Origin: Chlorophyllum brunneum | Lineage: Eukaryota > Basidiomycota > Agaricomycetes > Agaricales > Agaricaceae | Direction: 5' to 3' | NCBI GenBank assembly: GCA_963576785.1 | Contig: OY756148.1 | Location: forward strand, 1,364,001-1,428,000 | DNA length: 64,000 nucleotides | Shown here: positions 10,222 to 21,284 of the stretch, piece by piece | Layout of the letters: each line of letters starts with the position of its first letter | How positions within the stretch are numbered: position 1 is the stretch's first letter | Position numbers and translations under genes: made by a program | The notes under the pieces: generated by a model | Databases searched by the model: none | What the model saw: only the letters and a program-made list of their open reading frames with translations | Told to the model about the DNA's origin: nothing

Positions 10222-11220
10222 CGTTTTCGATCCCCTAACCTTTGTTCTTGATTAATGAAAACATTCTTGGCAAATGCTTTCACAATAGTCGGTCTTGAGT
10301 CAATCCAAGAATTTCACCTCTAGCGACTCAATACCAATGCCCCCAACTATCCCTATTAATCATTACGGCGACTCTAGAAACCAACAAAATAGAACCACAC
10401 GTCCTATTTTATTATTCCATGCTAATGTATCCAGGCATAGGCCTGCTTTGAACACTCTAATTTTCTCAAGGTAAAAGTCCTGGTTCCCCAACACAGTCAA
10501 TTAAGATCACGCTGGCTCACCAAGAGGTAAGGCCCAGCTAGACAGTACACACTATTAAGCAGACCACCCAGCCAGGTCTGAAGTTCAACTACGAGCTTTT
10601 TAACTGCAACAACTTTAATATACACTATTGGAGCTGGAATTACCGCGGCTGCTGGCACCAGACTTGCCCTCCAATTGTTCCTCGTTAAGGGATTTAAATT
10701 GTACTCATTCCAATTATAAGACCTGAAAGAGCCCTATATTGTTATTTATTGTCACTACCTCCCCATGTCGGGATTGGGTAATTTGCGCACCTGCTGCCTT
10801 CCTTGGATGTGGTAGCCATTTCTCAGGCTCCCTCTCCGGAATCGAACCCTTATTCCCCGTTACCCGTTGAAACCATGGTAGGCCTCTATCCTACCATTGA
10901 AAGTTGATAGGGCAGATATTTGAATGAAGCATCACCGGCACAAGGCTATGCGATTTGAGAAGTTATTATGAATCACCAAGGGAGCGGCAAACCGTATTGG
11001 TTTTTTATCTAATAAATACACCCCTTTCAGAAGTCGGGGCTTGATTGCATGTATTAGCTCTAGAATTACCACAGTTATCCATGTAGTAAGGTATCATCAA
11101 ATAAACTATAACTGATTTAATGAGCCATTTGCAGTTTCACAGTACAAATTTGTTTATACTTAGACATGCATGGCTTAATCTTTGAGACAAGCATATGACT
11201 ACTGGCAGGATCAACCAGGT
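10222..11220 (-). rRNA. 18S rRNA pseudogene, 5' part
   Basis: Reads on the minus strand from ACCTGGTTGATCCTGCCAGT at 11220, the canonical eukaryotic 18S 5' end. It runs through conserved blocks including CCGCGGTAATTCCAGCTCC near 10630-10660, down to 10222, where a LINE interrupts it. With 6841-7034 it totals about 1.19 kb. It carries many transitions and small differences from a functional 18S, so it is a dead copy rather than part of the active array. Confidence 0.92.
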
Positions 11221-11544
11221 AACTACTTTCCATCCTTGTACTCAAAGAGCACAATTGTCCGATAGTCACAATATGTAGTTGCTTTCCCGGTCAGGAGTTC
11301 ATCAATATGGTTGAAAGACTCAGAAGCAGCCACAGAAAGTGTTCTGATAGAACAAATACTGTCATACTAGCAGTCAGAAGCCGGCAACTGAGCCACCTTG
11401 TTCTCCGGTCTCACAAATTTCAGGACAACTTCTCTCTGTTGCTGAGGCAACAGAAATTGTGACCTTCAGAGAGAACTACCAGTCAACCGGTGGCCACTCA
11501 AAACAAGCGGCCACAGCAGTCACGGCGGATCCTCAAGTGGTTAA
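11221..11544 (-). other. probable 5' external transcribed spacer of rDNA
   Basis: The sequence directly upstream of the 18S 5' end on the same strand, bounded on the other side by Cop1-a. Position alone suggests 5' ETS carried along with the rRNA fragment. ETS is not conserved enough for recognition by eye. The pentamer CTGCA at 6836-6840 and 11545-11549 could be a target duplication for the whole rDNA insert. Confidence 0.55.
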
Positions 11545-11549
11545 CTGCA

Positions 11550-12165
11550 TATAGATGTGCAATGAATAGGTAACCTTGTAAAATAAGTGATAAATGGCTT
11601 TTGGACTCTAGTATCTTTCTCAATATTACTCCAAACAAAAGGGATCTTGTTGATATTGTTAAAGGTTCTTTCAGATTAGTGCAGATTGCAGATGAATACA
11701 CACTTTCTATTGGATCCTATGGCACTGTCTATTTAGAGATAAAAGTAAAACTTGAGTCTAGCAAAGTCCAGTAGTATACTTTGCACCTTTATCTAGTATA
11801 TCATATACTAAAGTTAAATATAAGACTTCTTTCAACTAGATCTATCATGGATAAAACCAGTTTGATTGCAGAAACATCAAATGGGAAGACTGTCATTTGT
11901 GATATTTGTGGTAAACCCTATCTGAGTAGATACTGTCACTAGGGGACTTCTTCAAACTAAGTTTATTTTATTAACTTGTATATCTTGTGTAATGGAGATC
12001 TTTGATTCTTCTTGGCTTTGATTAATAAGAATACCACATCCTATGATGTCTGACATTGAAGATTTGTATACCTATTTAATTAGGCTCTGAGTTATATACC
12101 AAAATACATGGAATCTATCCCAGTACTTCTACCAAAGGAACAAAAGGTTTGCCCTGGTTATACAC
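11550..12165 (+). pseudogene. Cop1-a protease/pre-integrase region, remnant
   Basis: Sequence colinear with Cop1-b 57590-58190 (protease to pre-integrase zone). It reads in pieces such as VICDICGKP with several stops. It ends at the first base of the Gyp2 LTR (12166); the rest of this copia copy is not found to the right of Gyp2 in the expected orientation. Confidence 0.6.
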
Positions 12166-12777
12166 TATTAAGTACAAGACTAAAGATGAGAATACAGTCC
12201 TTATAAAATAGTGGACTGGACAGACAGAGAACTTTGGCTTCAGCTTGTGTACTGTGTCCCTTTAGGTATTGTAGTAGTCTTTACTTAGATAATCTCTCAC
12301 CACTAGGATAAAAGTTAGACACAGGTAGTGGATAAGTGAAAAGATTACTTGTATAGTAGAGAATGGTAGAAAGAGATAGCCAGAGACTAAGTGGATTATC
12401 AGACTACTAAATACAAGTATACCAAAGACTACTTATATACTAGTAGTAGAAAAGTATCAGAAAAGTCAACAGACAAGATAATAGAGTAACTAGATGGAAA
12501 AAAGTAAGAAAGATATCATATGATATTAGTAATAGGAATATGATGCAATAATATAACAGGTAATACTAAAGAATGGAGTAATAGAGGTAAAAAGGAATCA
12601 GAATATAAAAGGAAACAAGATGGACAAAAGCAGACAGAAACAAATATAAAAAAGGTTGATTGATAGGTCTAGAACAAAGATAAGTGTAATTTGTAAGTGA
12701 TCCTCTATGCAAGCTGAAGACCTGAACTAAGATAGAATTGTGTCTATGTATAGGTATGCAAGTTACTAGTTATAACA
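12166..12777 (-). repeat. Gyp2 3' LTR (612 bp)
   Basis: On the plus strand it reads TATTAAGTACAAG...TATAACA, with the first G of TGTT mutated to A. It pairs with the equal-length LTR at 47456-48067 in the same orientation. The adjacent polypurine tract at 12778 shows this is the 3' LTR of a minus-strand element. Confidence 0.85.
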
Positions 12778-12795
12778 GTATTTCCCCCTTAAGGC
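12778..12795 (-). promoter_or_regulatory. Gyp2 polypurine tract
   Basis: On the minus strand, TTAAGGGGGAAATAC directly precedes the LTR end. This is the usual position of the primer for plus-strand DNA synthesis and it fixes the orientation of Gyp2. Confidence 0.7.
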
Positions 12796-12913
12796 TAAAT
12801 CTATGAGGCCAACAGGCTGTGTGGACTGTGAATCATAGATCTCTGTCCACTCCTATAAGTCCTACAAAAACTTGGACAAGACCCTAACTGTCATCCAATC
12901 CTAACTTTTTACT

Positions 12914-13288
12914 ATGCCCCAATCCTCTAGCTCTAAACTCTCTGGTCCCAGCAGAAAACATGCTTGGATGGCCTCCACAAGCTTAGTAGAACAAACAGCA
13001 CCCAAACAAGATAGGTGTCTGAAGAAGGTGGTGAGGATACAGGAGCCAGAGGAGGTGGTAGCAGTACTATCCATAATCTTGGAGAAGTCCATAGACAAGA
13101 TAAAGTATACTAAGTCAGAGTCAGAGGGTGCGAATGAAGAGTCAGATGGAAAGTTGGACAGTAAGAGTAAGGTAGCAAGTGAACCCGAGAAGTCCAGAGA
13201 GGAAGAAAGCATCTGAAAGGATACTGATACCTCAAGTGAGGATAGAGTAGGGAAAGAGAAGGAGAGTAGTAGTGAGAGTAAGGCAAAA
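12914..13288 (+). CDS. Gyp2 antisense ORF, N-terminal part (cut by Gyp1-A)
   Basis: Plus-strand frame from ATG 12914 inside a minus-strand retroelement, between its polypurine tract and pol end. It opens with Ser-rich and basic sequence (MPQSSSSKLSGPSRKHAW), then acidic Ser/Glu/Lys-rich sequence (SESEGANEESDGKL). One TGA at about 13214 (likely from CGA) is followed by open frame (DTSSEDRVGKEKESSSES) to the Gyp1-A junction. The frame resumes at 20756, then beyond Gyp1-B at 27338, giving about 1.36 kb in all. Low complexity limits confidence, but composition and frame continuity across the insertion favour real coding. Function is not recognised; later segments suggest a DNA-binding or nuclear protein. 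Confidence 0.5.
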
Positions 13289-13594
13289 TGTTATGACCTT
13301 AGTCTAGGACTCAGGTCGCAAGTTTTTGGATAAAGACAAGGAAGTAGAGAGAAGAGAAAGGGATAATGTGATTGGTAAAGTGTAAGGAATACATCAAGTA
13401 TTACTACACTTTATATACTAGTGGTGAGAGCTAAGAATAATGGAGTAGAGTAACAGAGTTATAGAGGATAGGTAGAATGAGTCAGTAAGAGTACAGCTAT
13501 AAGGGCTAAAATAAGGGGATAAAATGGATACATAGGAATGATGAGTACAATAGGTACATGATAAGAATGTACTGTCTATCTATAGTTCATAACA
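13289..13594 (-). repeat. Gyp1-A 3' LTR (306 bp)
   Basis: Plus-strand ends TGTTATGACC and TTCATAACA. Next to it, the minus strand carries the purine-rich tract AAAAAGGGAGGTAT, the polypurine primer shared by all Gyp1 copies. Confidence 0.9.
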
Positions 13595-13637
13595 ATACCT
13601 CCCTTTTTACATTCATGACCCCATGAAGTGTTGTGGT

Positions 13638-14516
13638 CTACTTGTCATCTTGTTCTTTGTGTAAAGCATTAACAAGTTGTTGTTTAGTAGGGCCAATCAT
13701 TGGAGTTCCTGACTTGTATCAACATCCGATCCAGAAAGGGGCATGATCTTGTCCTCCTCTAAAAAGGGCAATGGTGTGACCTTTGAAGGTAGTGGTATCA
13801 TTTGTTTCTGCTGAGACTAGGTTATGAACTATCTCCTGCCAGTAGTTGTTGTCAAGTTGTCTCCCTTCTTTGAGTATAAGGTACAATTGGGGCAGATTGA
13901 ATATGATTGGTTTGGTGGGCAGGGCAAACTCTGGGATGTGTATCAGGAGGTAGTCTACTTTGTCTCTCATATCAGGTTCCATTAACTGTTTGGCTATTGA
14001 TTTTTCGATTCCTTCCATTCCTTTGTCTAACCATTCCTATTCATTGTCTTTATTGTAGGGTGGTTTGTCAGGTAAGGTAGTGGGGGTATACAAGTTAATA
14101 TCTATTAGTCTTTGTGCAAGTCTGTAGGTAGAGTTGTCACTGGAATCAGTGAGGTAATTGAGTCTTTCACCTGTCATGACTAGGGCACTTTGGATGTATT
14201 GCTTTGTATCAGAGTGTACCAATTTATTGAGGTCGGTGGCTACCTTATCCAATAGTTCCTTCATAAGTTCATGTTTTCCAGTTGACATAGCAGCTGGGAG
14301 GGCTCTGGTGGTAGTGACAAGTGGGATACAGCTTAGGGCTTTGGCTTGGATTTGGAGGTTGTGGATAGTATGGGCAATGTATGTGAGTCCTTTGGTTATG
14401 GCAGTATAGTGTTTGATCTGGTCTTTGGTGGACTAGGCATCGAGGAGGTTGTTGAGTTCTTGCTCAAACTCTGTGTCATTGGCTGGGAAGGGGGTAGGTT
14501 TGCATTTGGCATGCAT
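13638..14516 (-). pseudogene. Gyp1-A ORF3 (293 codons, decayed)
   Basis: Third reading frame downstream of pol, starting at ATG 14516 (MHAKCKPTPFPAND) and ending at TAG 13638. It is homologous in position and sequence to ORF3 of copies B, C and E, but strongly diverged. The best shared part is the C-terminus: NNYWQEIVHNLVSAETND, then FRGGQDHAPFWIG and TPMIGPTKQQLVNALHKE. Stops occur near 14435 and 14037. No hydrophobic or signal segment is seen, so it is not an envelope protein. It lacks the CHKC motif found in B, C and E. Function unknown. Confidence 0.7.
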
Positions 14517-14613
14517 GGTATGTTGTGGAGATAATTGGTAAAGTCTAGAATACAGTGAATACAGCATGAGATGCATCAGATGTAGTAATCTCTTGTAATG
14601 TGAGGTTTGTTGT

Positions 14614-17600
14614 TCATAATTGTTGCTTTTTACCCCCCTTTTTATAGGTTTTGTCCTCGAAATCTTGTCTAAAAATTAGTATTTTCCAGTTCTGACTTAT
14701 CCTTCTATATATCTTCCTCGGAGGTATAACCTTTCTAGTATACTAGGAATTAATTTTGCCATGCTCTTGTGTAGTGTCCTCAGATCTCTTCTACTTTATA
14801 CTGTTCTTCATTGTTAATGATCTCAGACATCGGTGATAGTGGGGTGTACTGGCTGTCAAACTCGGGTTTCTGATAGGAGGAGAGAAGTCTACTATTAAAC
14901 ACATCATGTATTGCCCATATTTCAGGTAATTCCAGTTGGTAACTTGTTTTGCCTATTTTTGCTTTTATTCGGAATGGTCCATAATGTTTGTGATCCAACT
15001 TCTTGGTTAGTCTTGTTGTCCTGATATTGCTTGCTTCGAGCTATACTTGTTCTCCTGGAATATACTTATGTTCTAGTTTGGAGCTGTTACATTTCTTCAT
15101 TTGCATCTGGCTGTATTGTAGCATCTTGATCGCCTCTTGTTGCATGTTTTGTAACTCCTGTATTCATTCCATAATTGCAGGTACCTTGGTAACATTCATT
15201 ATATCTCCTTTCTAGGGGTGTCTTCCATAAACTATTTCAAATGGTGAGTATCTGGTGGTAGTATGGGTTTTGTTATTGTATTGGAATTCTACTATGGCTA
15301 ACCATTTTTCCAGTTGTTCTGTGTATGGTTTATTATGTTTCTGAGGTATGTCTTGACCTCCTGGTTGATGTGCTCTGTTTGACCATCGGTTTGTGGGTGG
15401 TATACCATGGATAAGTTTTGTTGGGTGCCTGTTGCTTGGCATAGTTCTAGCATGAATTTTGATGTGAATTGTGGTCCTCGGTTGCTGATGATTCTGCAGA
15501 GTATTCATGTGTTCTCCATATATCATCTCAGTAGATATCTCCTAACTCTTTAGATGTTAAGGTGGTATTAACTGCATGCAGTCTGATCATTTTGCTAAAA
15601 TAATCAACTACAACAAGTATTGTGTCATATCCCTCTGATTTTGGTAATAGTCCTATCATGTCAATTGATATTTCTTCCTAAGGTTCCACTGGTATTGGTA
15701 GTGGATGTTACAGATTCAGCTACTAAGGGCAATCAAAGAGGATGTGACCTCTAGGGTATGGCCTTAATACCTATCTCAGCCAAGTAACTAGATAAGCAAA
15801 CATTATCAAACTGTTGTTACTCATCCAAGAAATAGGAATCCCATTTATCTCATAGCTCTGAGTGATGAGGGCAAGTAGAGAATAAGCCTGAAGACCATGT
15901 TCATTATCCTTTGGAATGTTACTAGTGAGTTGCTCATTCTAAAAAATATGACTATTGGTTCAAACAATCCATTATTTGTTACAAACACTGCTTTCCATTC
16001 ATTACCTTCTCTGATCCAGATGTTGTTGTATCCCCATATAATGTCAAGCTTGTTAAAGACTTTCACATCCTTGAGTCTGTCGATAACTTTGCTTATTAGC
16101 AGAAGTGGTGTTTTGTCTTTAATTGTGTGTTTGTTTAATTTTTTGTAGTCTTGTACTAGTTGCTTGGTTCTGTCCTTCTTAGGTATGAAGAAGCATAGGG
16201 TTGCATAAGGAGATTATGATGGTCAAATTTGTCCTAAGGTGATATTCTTGTCAAGGAATTTCTGTAGTTCTTGCTTTTCCATTATTGTCATCAGATAGAC
16301 TTTGGACTGTAGAGGCCAAACTCTTAGAGTGTGAACTACAGGAGAATGGCTTACCCTTACTCTATTATAACCACTACTTTTTCTAGTTTCTATATCCATC
16401 AACATTTTTTCTACTAAAGTACCCCTATTATAGATTTGGCTACTAAGGACAATCAAAGAGAATACAACCTCTAGGGTATGGCCTTAATACCTATCTCAGC
16501 CAAGTAACCAGATAAGCAAATATTATTAAACTATCATTACTCAACCAAAAAATGGGAATCCCATTTATCTTGTAGCTCTGAGTAATGAAGGCGAGTAGAG
16601 AATAAGCAGTTAAGCAATCTTCTATTGATTGACAGCGACTGTCAATGGAAACTCTTCTTGGGTGATCAAAAAGGCTATTCCTGTAGAAGATCAAAGCTTA
16701 AGCTTTGACTTCCTAATACAGTCAGCTATTTATACTAACTACTTCTTTTCTATAAATACTATGGAGTATAGATAATGAGACTGAAACAAGTTTCACAATG
16801 TGAAACTGATAGATATAAAACTGATAAAGGTGAAACAACTAAATATAGAGCAAAGTGAAACTGATGAAGATGAAATGGATGAGTACTTACTCATCCTCAG
16901 AAATCTCAGATGATGATGATGGAGATTTATCAAAATAGCTGCAGTCACAAGACATGCAGGACAAAGTGGTAGAGGGCAATGATGATGATGGTGGTGATGG
17001 AAAAACTGCATTTATAGGATAATCAGAGTCAGATGATAAGGATGTTGTTGATGCAATTGGTTCTTCGGAGAAATAAGACTCGGGTGACTTGACAAAGGCT
17101 TGAGTAAATCACAATAACAGATGGGGAGAGTTAATGCTGTCACTGCTGGGTACAGCAGGTTCATTGTCTGGTGATAAGTTCCTAGGTCATATCTCTATGC
17201 AATAGATTCCATTGGCAACTTGTTGGTAAATAAGTGCTTTGAGTGCTGGACCATGAGTATATATGTAGGGATAGATATACTGCATAGTTTCTTTGATAGT
17301 TGGTCATGCTTTCCAACCATTATTCCAGGCGCCATAGAGGTTGTTCTCAATGGTACATAAGTAAAGTCCATCAGTGTTGCATACATGTAAGTATAGTACA
17401 TATTTCCAGAATAGTCAAAGTAGAAAGTTGATAATGGCATCATTAGATCATGGTGGTGGGACAAGTGGTATTGCTTCTGGGAATTTGTTATAACCTCTGA
17501 TGTAAGTTTGAGGTTTGGACATAACAGTGGGTATTATTGGTCTTGTTTGGAGTATTTTGTTTTGTTGGCATGCCTCATACCCTTTGATGTATTATTTGAT

Positions 17601-19141
17601 GTTGTTGTGCATTTGAGGCCACCAATAACTCCCTTTAAGGAGTTCAATCATTCAGTGTTGTCCTGGGTGTCCTATATCTGTCTTATTATGGTGTTGTTGG
17701 AGTATTTCTTGTCATATTTGGCTGTTGGATAGGATATATATTCTTTCTTCGAACATCAGTACTCCATCTGTCTCCCATATCTCCTCTGGTTATTTCTTCT
17801 TTTCCTTCAGCCACTGTGTTTCCCTTTTTGTTTCCTTTCATAGTTGGTATTTCAGATCTTCTTCTCCTGAGACTTCCCAGATTTGTCAGATTGCAGTAAT
17901 TATATTGTCCTTGAATAAATGGTCAGGTAGTAAGATAATATCAGTGTTGTCTTGGGTGGTATCAATTTTTGTTAATCTTGATAAGACATCAGCTTTTGTG
18001 TTGGTTTTTCCAGGAATGTGTTTCAGCATGTAATAGTATTCTTGTAGCTCTATTTACTACCTTACTTTTTATCCTGTGAGTTGTTGTGGCTTTCGGAAGT
18101 ATTCCAGGTTCTTATAATTGGTCCAGATTTTGAATGGTTTATTGGCATTAAGTAGGTATTGTCCCCAGGTTTTGATTGCTTCTCAAATGGCTAGTAGTTC
18201 TTTGTCATAAATCTGATAGTTTTGTTCTGTAGGTGTTATCATTCTTGAGTGGAATACAATTGGGTGCCAGTGTTCTTTCTGTCTTTGTAATAGTACCACT
18301 CCTACTCTATAGCCTAATGTGTCTACTTCCACTCTGTATTGTCCCTTGTCTTGTGGTATTACTAGTACCGGCTTGCTTGTAACCTTTTCCTTGATTCTTT
18401 TGAAGGCTTGCTGCTGTCATTCCATCCATACCCACTGAATATCTTTTTTCTTCAATTCGTGTAAAGGGGCTGCTATGCTGCTAAAGTCATGTATAAATTG
18501 TCGGTAGAAGTTTGTGAAGCCTAGGAATTTTTCAACATCTTTCAGAGATTTGGGTGTTGGCCATTCTTTCACCACTTTCACCTTCTCCTCCTCTATTTTA
18601 ACATTGCCTTGTCATGTATTGTTGTAGGTATGTTGGTAGGTCTTTTGGGTTGGTCTGGTCCATTTTCTTTTCCTCTATATGTTCTTTTACTGTGTATATT
18701 CTCTCATTGAACTGTATGTCATTGTAATGTGTGGTACAATCCTTCAGGCATCTATTGAAACATATTATATTGTTTGTCCAGTCAATTTCTGGGTTGTATT
18801 TGACTACCCAGTCATATCCAAGGTATAGGTTTGTGCTCTCCAATTGTATTACCATTGCTTCAATTTCTTCTATGTGTTTGCCATTGCTTAATACCAGTTG
18901 TGCTGTATTTGTTATTTCTCCTTTCTTGTTTTTGGTTCTATTGGTGTTGATTACTTGTATCAGGGTTTTGAGGGGTCTGGTTGTAATTTGTTGTTCTTCT
19001 ACTATTTTCTATACTATATACATGTGGGTGTATCCAGAATCTACTAGTGTGGTGATTTGTTTAGGTCCTTTTGTTGTTCTGATTGTTGAATTGCGAAGAA
19101 GTTTGCATGTCAAGTTCCTTTTCTGTGGAATCATATATTAT
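14614..19141 (-). pseudogene. Gyp1-A pol, decayed and rearranged
   Basis: Fragments of Gyp1 Pol with many stops. The chromodomain and C-terminal region is at 14640-15000 and integrase at 15200-15708 and 17521-17740. RNase H is at 18100-18400 and the protease-linker at 18598-19141 (STNLYLGYDWVVKYNPEIDW). RT sequence that should sit near 18612 is absent there; an RT segment with VFNKLDIIWGYNN instead lies at 15899-16312 within the inserted block. The pol stop overlaps ATGA at 14613-14617. Confidence 0.75.
15709..17520. other. foreign block inside Gyp1-A with direct repeats and displaced RT segment
   Basis: About 1.8 kb that breaks integrase sequence which resumes near 17521. It has two direct repeats of about 175-180 bp (15709-15888 and about 16430-16612) sharing CTAGGGTATGGCCTTAATAC. 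Between them is a displaced Gyp1 RT segment (15899-16312) in the element's own orientation. The remainder, 16613-17520, includes a CAT-rich His-coding run (16890-17000, minus) and a minus-strand frame at 17195-17464 of unknown kind. The block may be an unrecognised transposon that moved or recombined with RT sequence. Confidence 0.6.
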
Positions 19142-19197
19142 CTATTGTGAAATAAAACAGGGACTCTAGGTTTATTAGCTTATGGGTTTGTACCTAC
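19142..19197 (-). promoter_or_regulatory. candidate 56-nt gag/pol junction intron, Gyp1-A
   Basis: Minus strand GTAGGT...CACAATAG, 56 nt, with GCTAATAA as a possible branch region. Same length and position as in the four other copies. The gag stop TAG (19194-19196) overlaps the 5' splice site. Confidence 0.55.
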
Positions 19198-20356
19198 TTG
19201 GAGTCTTTGGCAAAATCCTCCTTTGCCCCTTCTTCTTGCTCAGTTTCCTCAGTAACCTCTCTGATGTGTGCTTTCTTTGGTGCTTTACAATTCTTCGAGA
19301 TATAGCCCTATTTGCCACAATTATAGCACATTATTTTGGTATATGTGACCTTTATCTTCTTGTGGCAATATTTGGTGATATACCTGTATAGGTTGCAGTT
19401 AAAACATCTCGGTTTGCCATTCTGATTGGTGTCTGCCCTCTGTCTACCAATCTCTATTAGTTGTCCTCCACCTCCATATGTAACTCTTGTGCTTGTTCTG
19501 ATATCTCCTTGAGTGATGTCTGCTATTTTGTATCCTTGTCCTACTGCAAGGATTGTGTTCCTTCATTTGTTATATGTATCTGGGATTGAGACTGATGGAT
19601 AGCCTACAATAGTTTGGATAATATCTGCTCTAGTATGTTATTTGAGGAGGAATATGGCATGAGCATTGTCTGTTCCTGCTTGGGTTTTCAATGCTTCAAA
19701 TTCTATTAAGAAGTCCACAGTGTTCCTCTTTCTCTGTTTGAACAACTCAATTTCTCCTTCTACTATTGCTTTTCTATTTCCCAAGGAGAAGGTAACTACC
19801 ATCTCCTTTGCAAAGTCATCAAACTCTAGTGTTTTCTTGTCTTGAATTGTCTGTAACTTGGCATTGGCATAAGATTCTGCTAATCCTCCTTTCATTTATG
19901 CCAATACTCTGATTATCTTTTGCTTATTGTTATCAATCTTGTTAAAGAGTGTCCATAAAGACATCACTCTCCACCAATCATCAAATTTGTTCTGTCTCCA
20001 TTGAAATATCCTGGTTCCAGGACTAAGTTCTTTGGAAAATTGATTTCATTGGCCATTTCTGATTCAGTTTCTGGTTCACTGTGTTTGTTCTCATGGGTTT
20101 TGGTAATTTCTGTATCGGATGGGGCTTTGGTAACTTCTATGTTGGATATGGTCTTGGCAACATTTGTGTTGAATAGAGTCTCAAAAAGAGCTGTGTCTTT
20201 ATCTACACTGTATTCAGATTTCTGTTACTTAAGGCCTTCAGGGATTTCTGGTTCTGTTTGTTTTTTGGATCTGGTGGTTACTGGTGATCCCTGGATGTCT
20301 ATTAGTCTCAGAGCTCTTGGTCTTCTCAGTGTTCTCAATAAGCTACTGCTGCTTAT
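19194..20356 (-). pseudogene. Gyp1-A gag (decayed)
   Basis: Decayed counterpart of the 414-codon Gag of copy B. The start codon is mutated to ATA (20354-20356). A capsid segment is open at 19638-19895 (AIVEGEIELFKQRKRNTVDF). The zinc knuckles are near 19270-19420, with some Cys codons mutated. Length 1163 shows at least one indel relative to B, C and E. Confidence 0.75.
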
Positions 20357-20449
20357 ATACTGTTATCCTGGTTAGAGGCTATTATTCCAAGCCTAGCTAC
20401 AAATAGTGGTACCTCTCTTGCAAGGTGAGTCAAATGACACTTTACCAAA

Positions 20450-20755
20450 TGTTACAACCTTAGTCTAGGACTCAGGTTGCAAGTCTTTGGATAAAGACAA
20501 GGAAATAGAGATAAGAGAAAGAGATGATACAATTGGTAAAGTATAAGGAATACATCAAGTATTACTATACTTTATATACTAGTGGTGAGAGCTAAGAATA
20601 ATGGAGCAGAGTAACAGAGTCATAGGAAACAAGTAAAATGAGTCAGTAAGAGTACAGCCATAAGGGATGAAACAAGGGGATGAAATGGATATATAGGAAT
20701 GATGAGTATGATAGGCATATAATAAGAATGTACTGTCTATCTATAGTTCATAACA
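20450..20755 (-). repeat. Gyp1-A 5' LTR (306 bp)
   Basis: Plus-strand TGTTACAACC...TTCATAACA. The primer site ACACTTTACCAA (20437-20448) lies one base outside it on the internal side. Confidence 0.9.
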
Positions 20756-20883
20756 CAGAAGAGCCTTGAACATCTGTTTGAAAAGTTATCCAGACAGACT
20801 CAGATGACTCTAGTGATAGTCCACTATTGGCATCCATTGATAAGAGCAAAGGACAAGCTGTATGGATGCTGTTGCCAGTTGAA
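20756..20883 (+). pseudogene. Gyp2 antisense ORF, middle part between Gyp1-A and Gyp1-B
   Basis: A 128-base piece of Gyp2 left between two insertions. In the plus frame it reads acidic Ser/Asp-rich sequence (QTDSDDSSDSPLLASIDKSK) with two stops, consistent with continuation of the frame that starts at 12914. The pentamers at its ends are the target duplications of copy A (CAGAA) and copy B (TTGAA). Confidence 0.5.
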
Positions 20884-21177
20884 TGTTACGACCTTAGTCT
20901 CTGACTCAGGTTGCAAACCTTTGGATAAAGGAAGGGAAGTAGAGAAAGGAAGAAGGGATGATACGATTGGTAAAGTGTAAGGAATACATCAAGTATTACT
21001 ACACTTTATATACTAGTAGTGGCGGCTAATAATAAGGGAGACGAGTAGACGAGTCAGATAAGAGGCATAGCCTTTAGAGATGAAACAGGAGATGGAACGA
21101 GGAGTGAGACAGGTGTGAGGGTACACGAGGTAACAGGCGCGAGATAGGAATGATCGGTCTATCTATAGTTCGTAACA
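20884..21177 (-). repeat. Gyp1-B 3' LTR (294 bp)
   Basis: Plus-strand TGTTACGACC...TTCGTAACA with 8-bp inverted ends TGTTACGA/TCGTAACA. On the internal side the minus strand carries the polypurine tract GAAAGGGAGGTAT. Confidence 0.95.
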
Positions 21178-21284
21178 ATACCTCCCTTTCAAGCTTCATG
21201 TCCTCATGATGCGTACTACTGTAAAGGTTCTTCGTAAAGTAAAACATACGGGATTTGGAAAAGGTAGGAAGGCGTGATGAGAAT

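Larger units (their letters stand above)
4770..12165 (+). mobile_element. Cop1-a: Ty1/copia element, 5' half, interrupted and truncated
   Basis: The 5' LTR (4770-5206), primer site, gag and the start of the protease region of a copia element. It is closely similar in order and sequence to Cop1-b (48692-61590). It is interrupted at 6841-11549 by rDNA plus LINE, and is cut off at 12165 by the left LTR of Gyp2. On both sides of the insert the sequence matches Cop1-b continuously (57560-57600 region), so the insert was added to an existing element. Many in-frame stops are present, so it is not functional. Confidence 0.85.
13289..20755 (-). mobile_element. Gyp1-A: Ty3/gypsy chromovirus, old copy, in Gyp2
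   Basis: 7467-bp minus-strand element of the Gyp1 family with 306-bp LTRs. It is flanked by CAAAA (13284-13288) and CAGAA (20756-20760), a 5-bp target duplication with one transition. Order on the minus strand: gag, pol, ORF3. Its LTRs differ at roughly 25 sites and CpG is mostly lost, so it is much older than copies B and C. It holds an internal foreign block at 15709-17520 and lacks RT at its normal place near 18612. Confidence 0.9.

Noticed and set aside
16793..17011. Histidine-rich ORF (metal-binding protein)
   Set aside because: It arises from a CAT/ATG-rich simple-sequence tract inside the foreign block of Gyp1-A, with no supporting homology.
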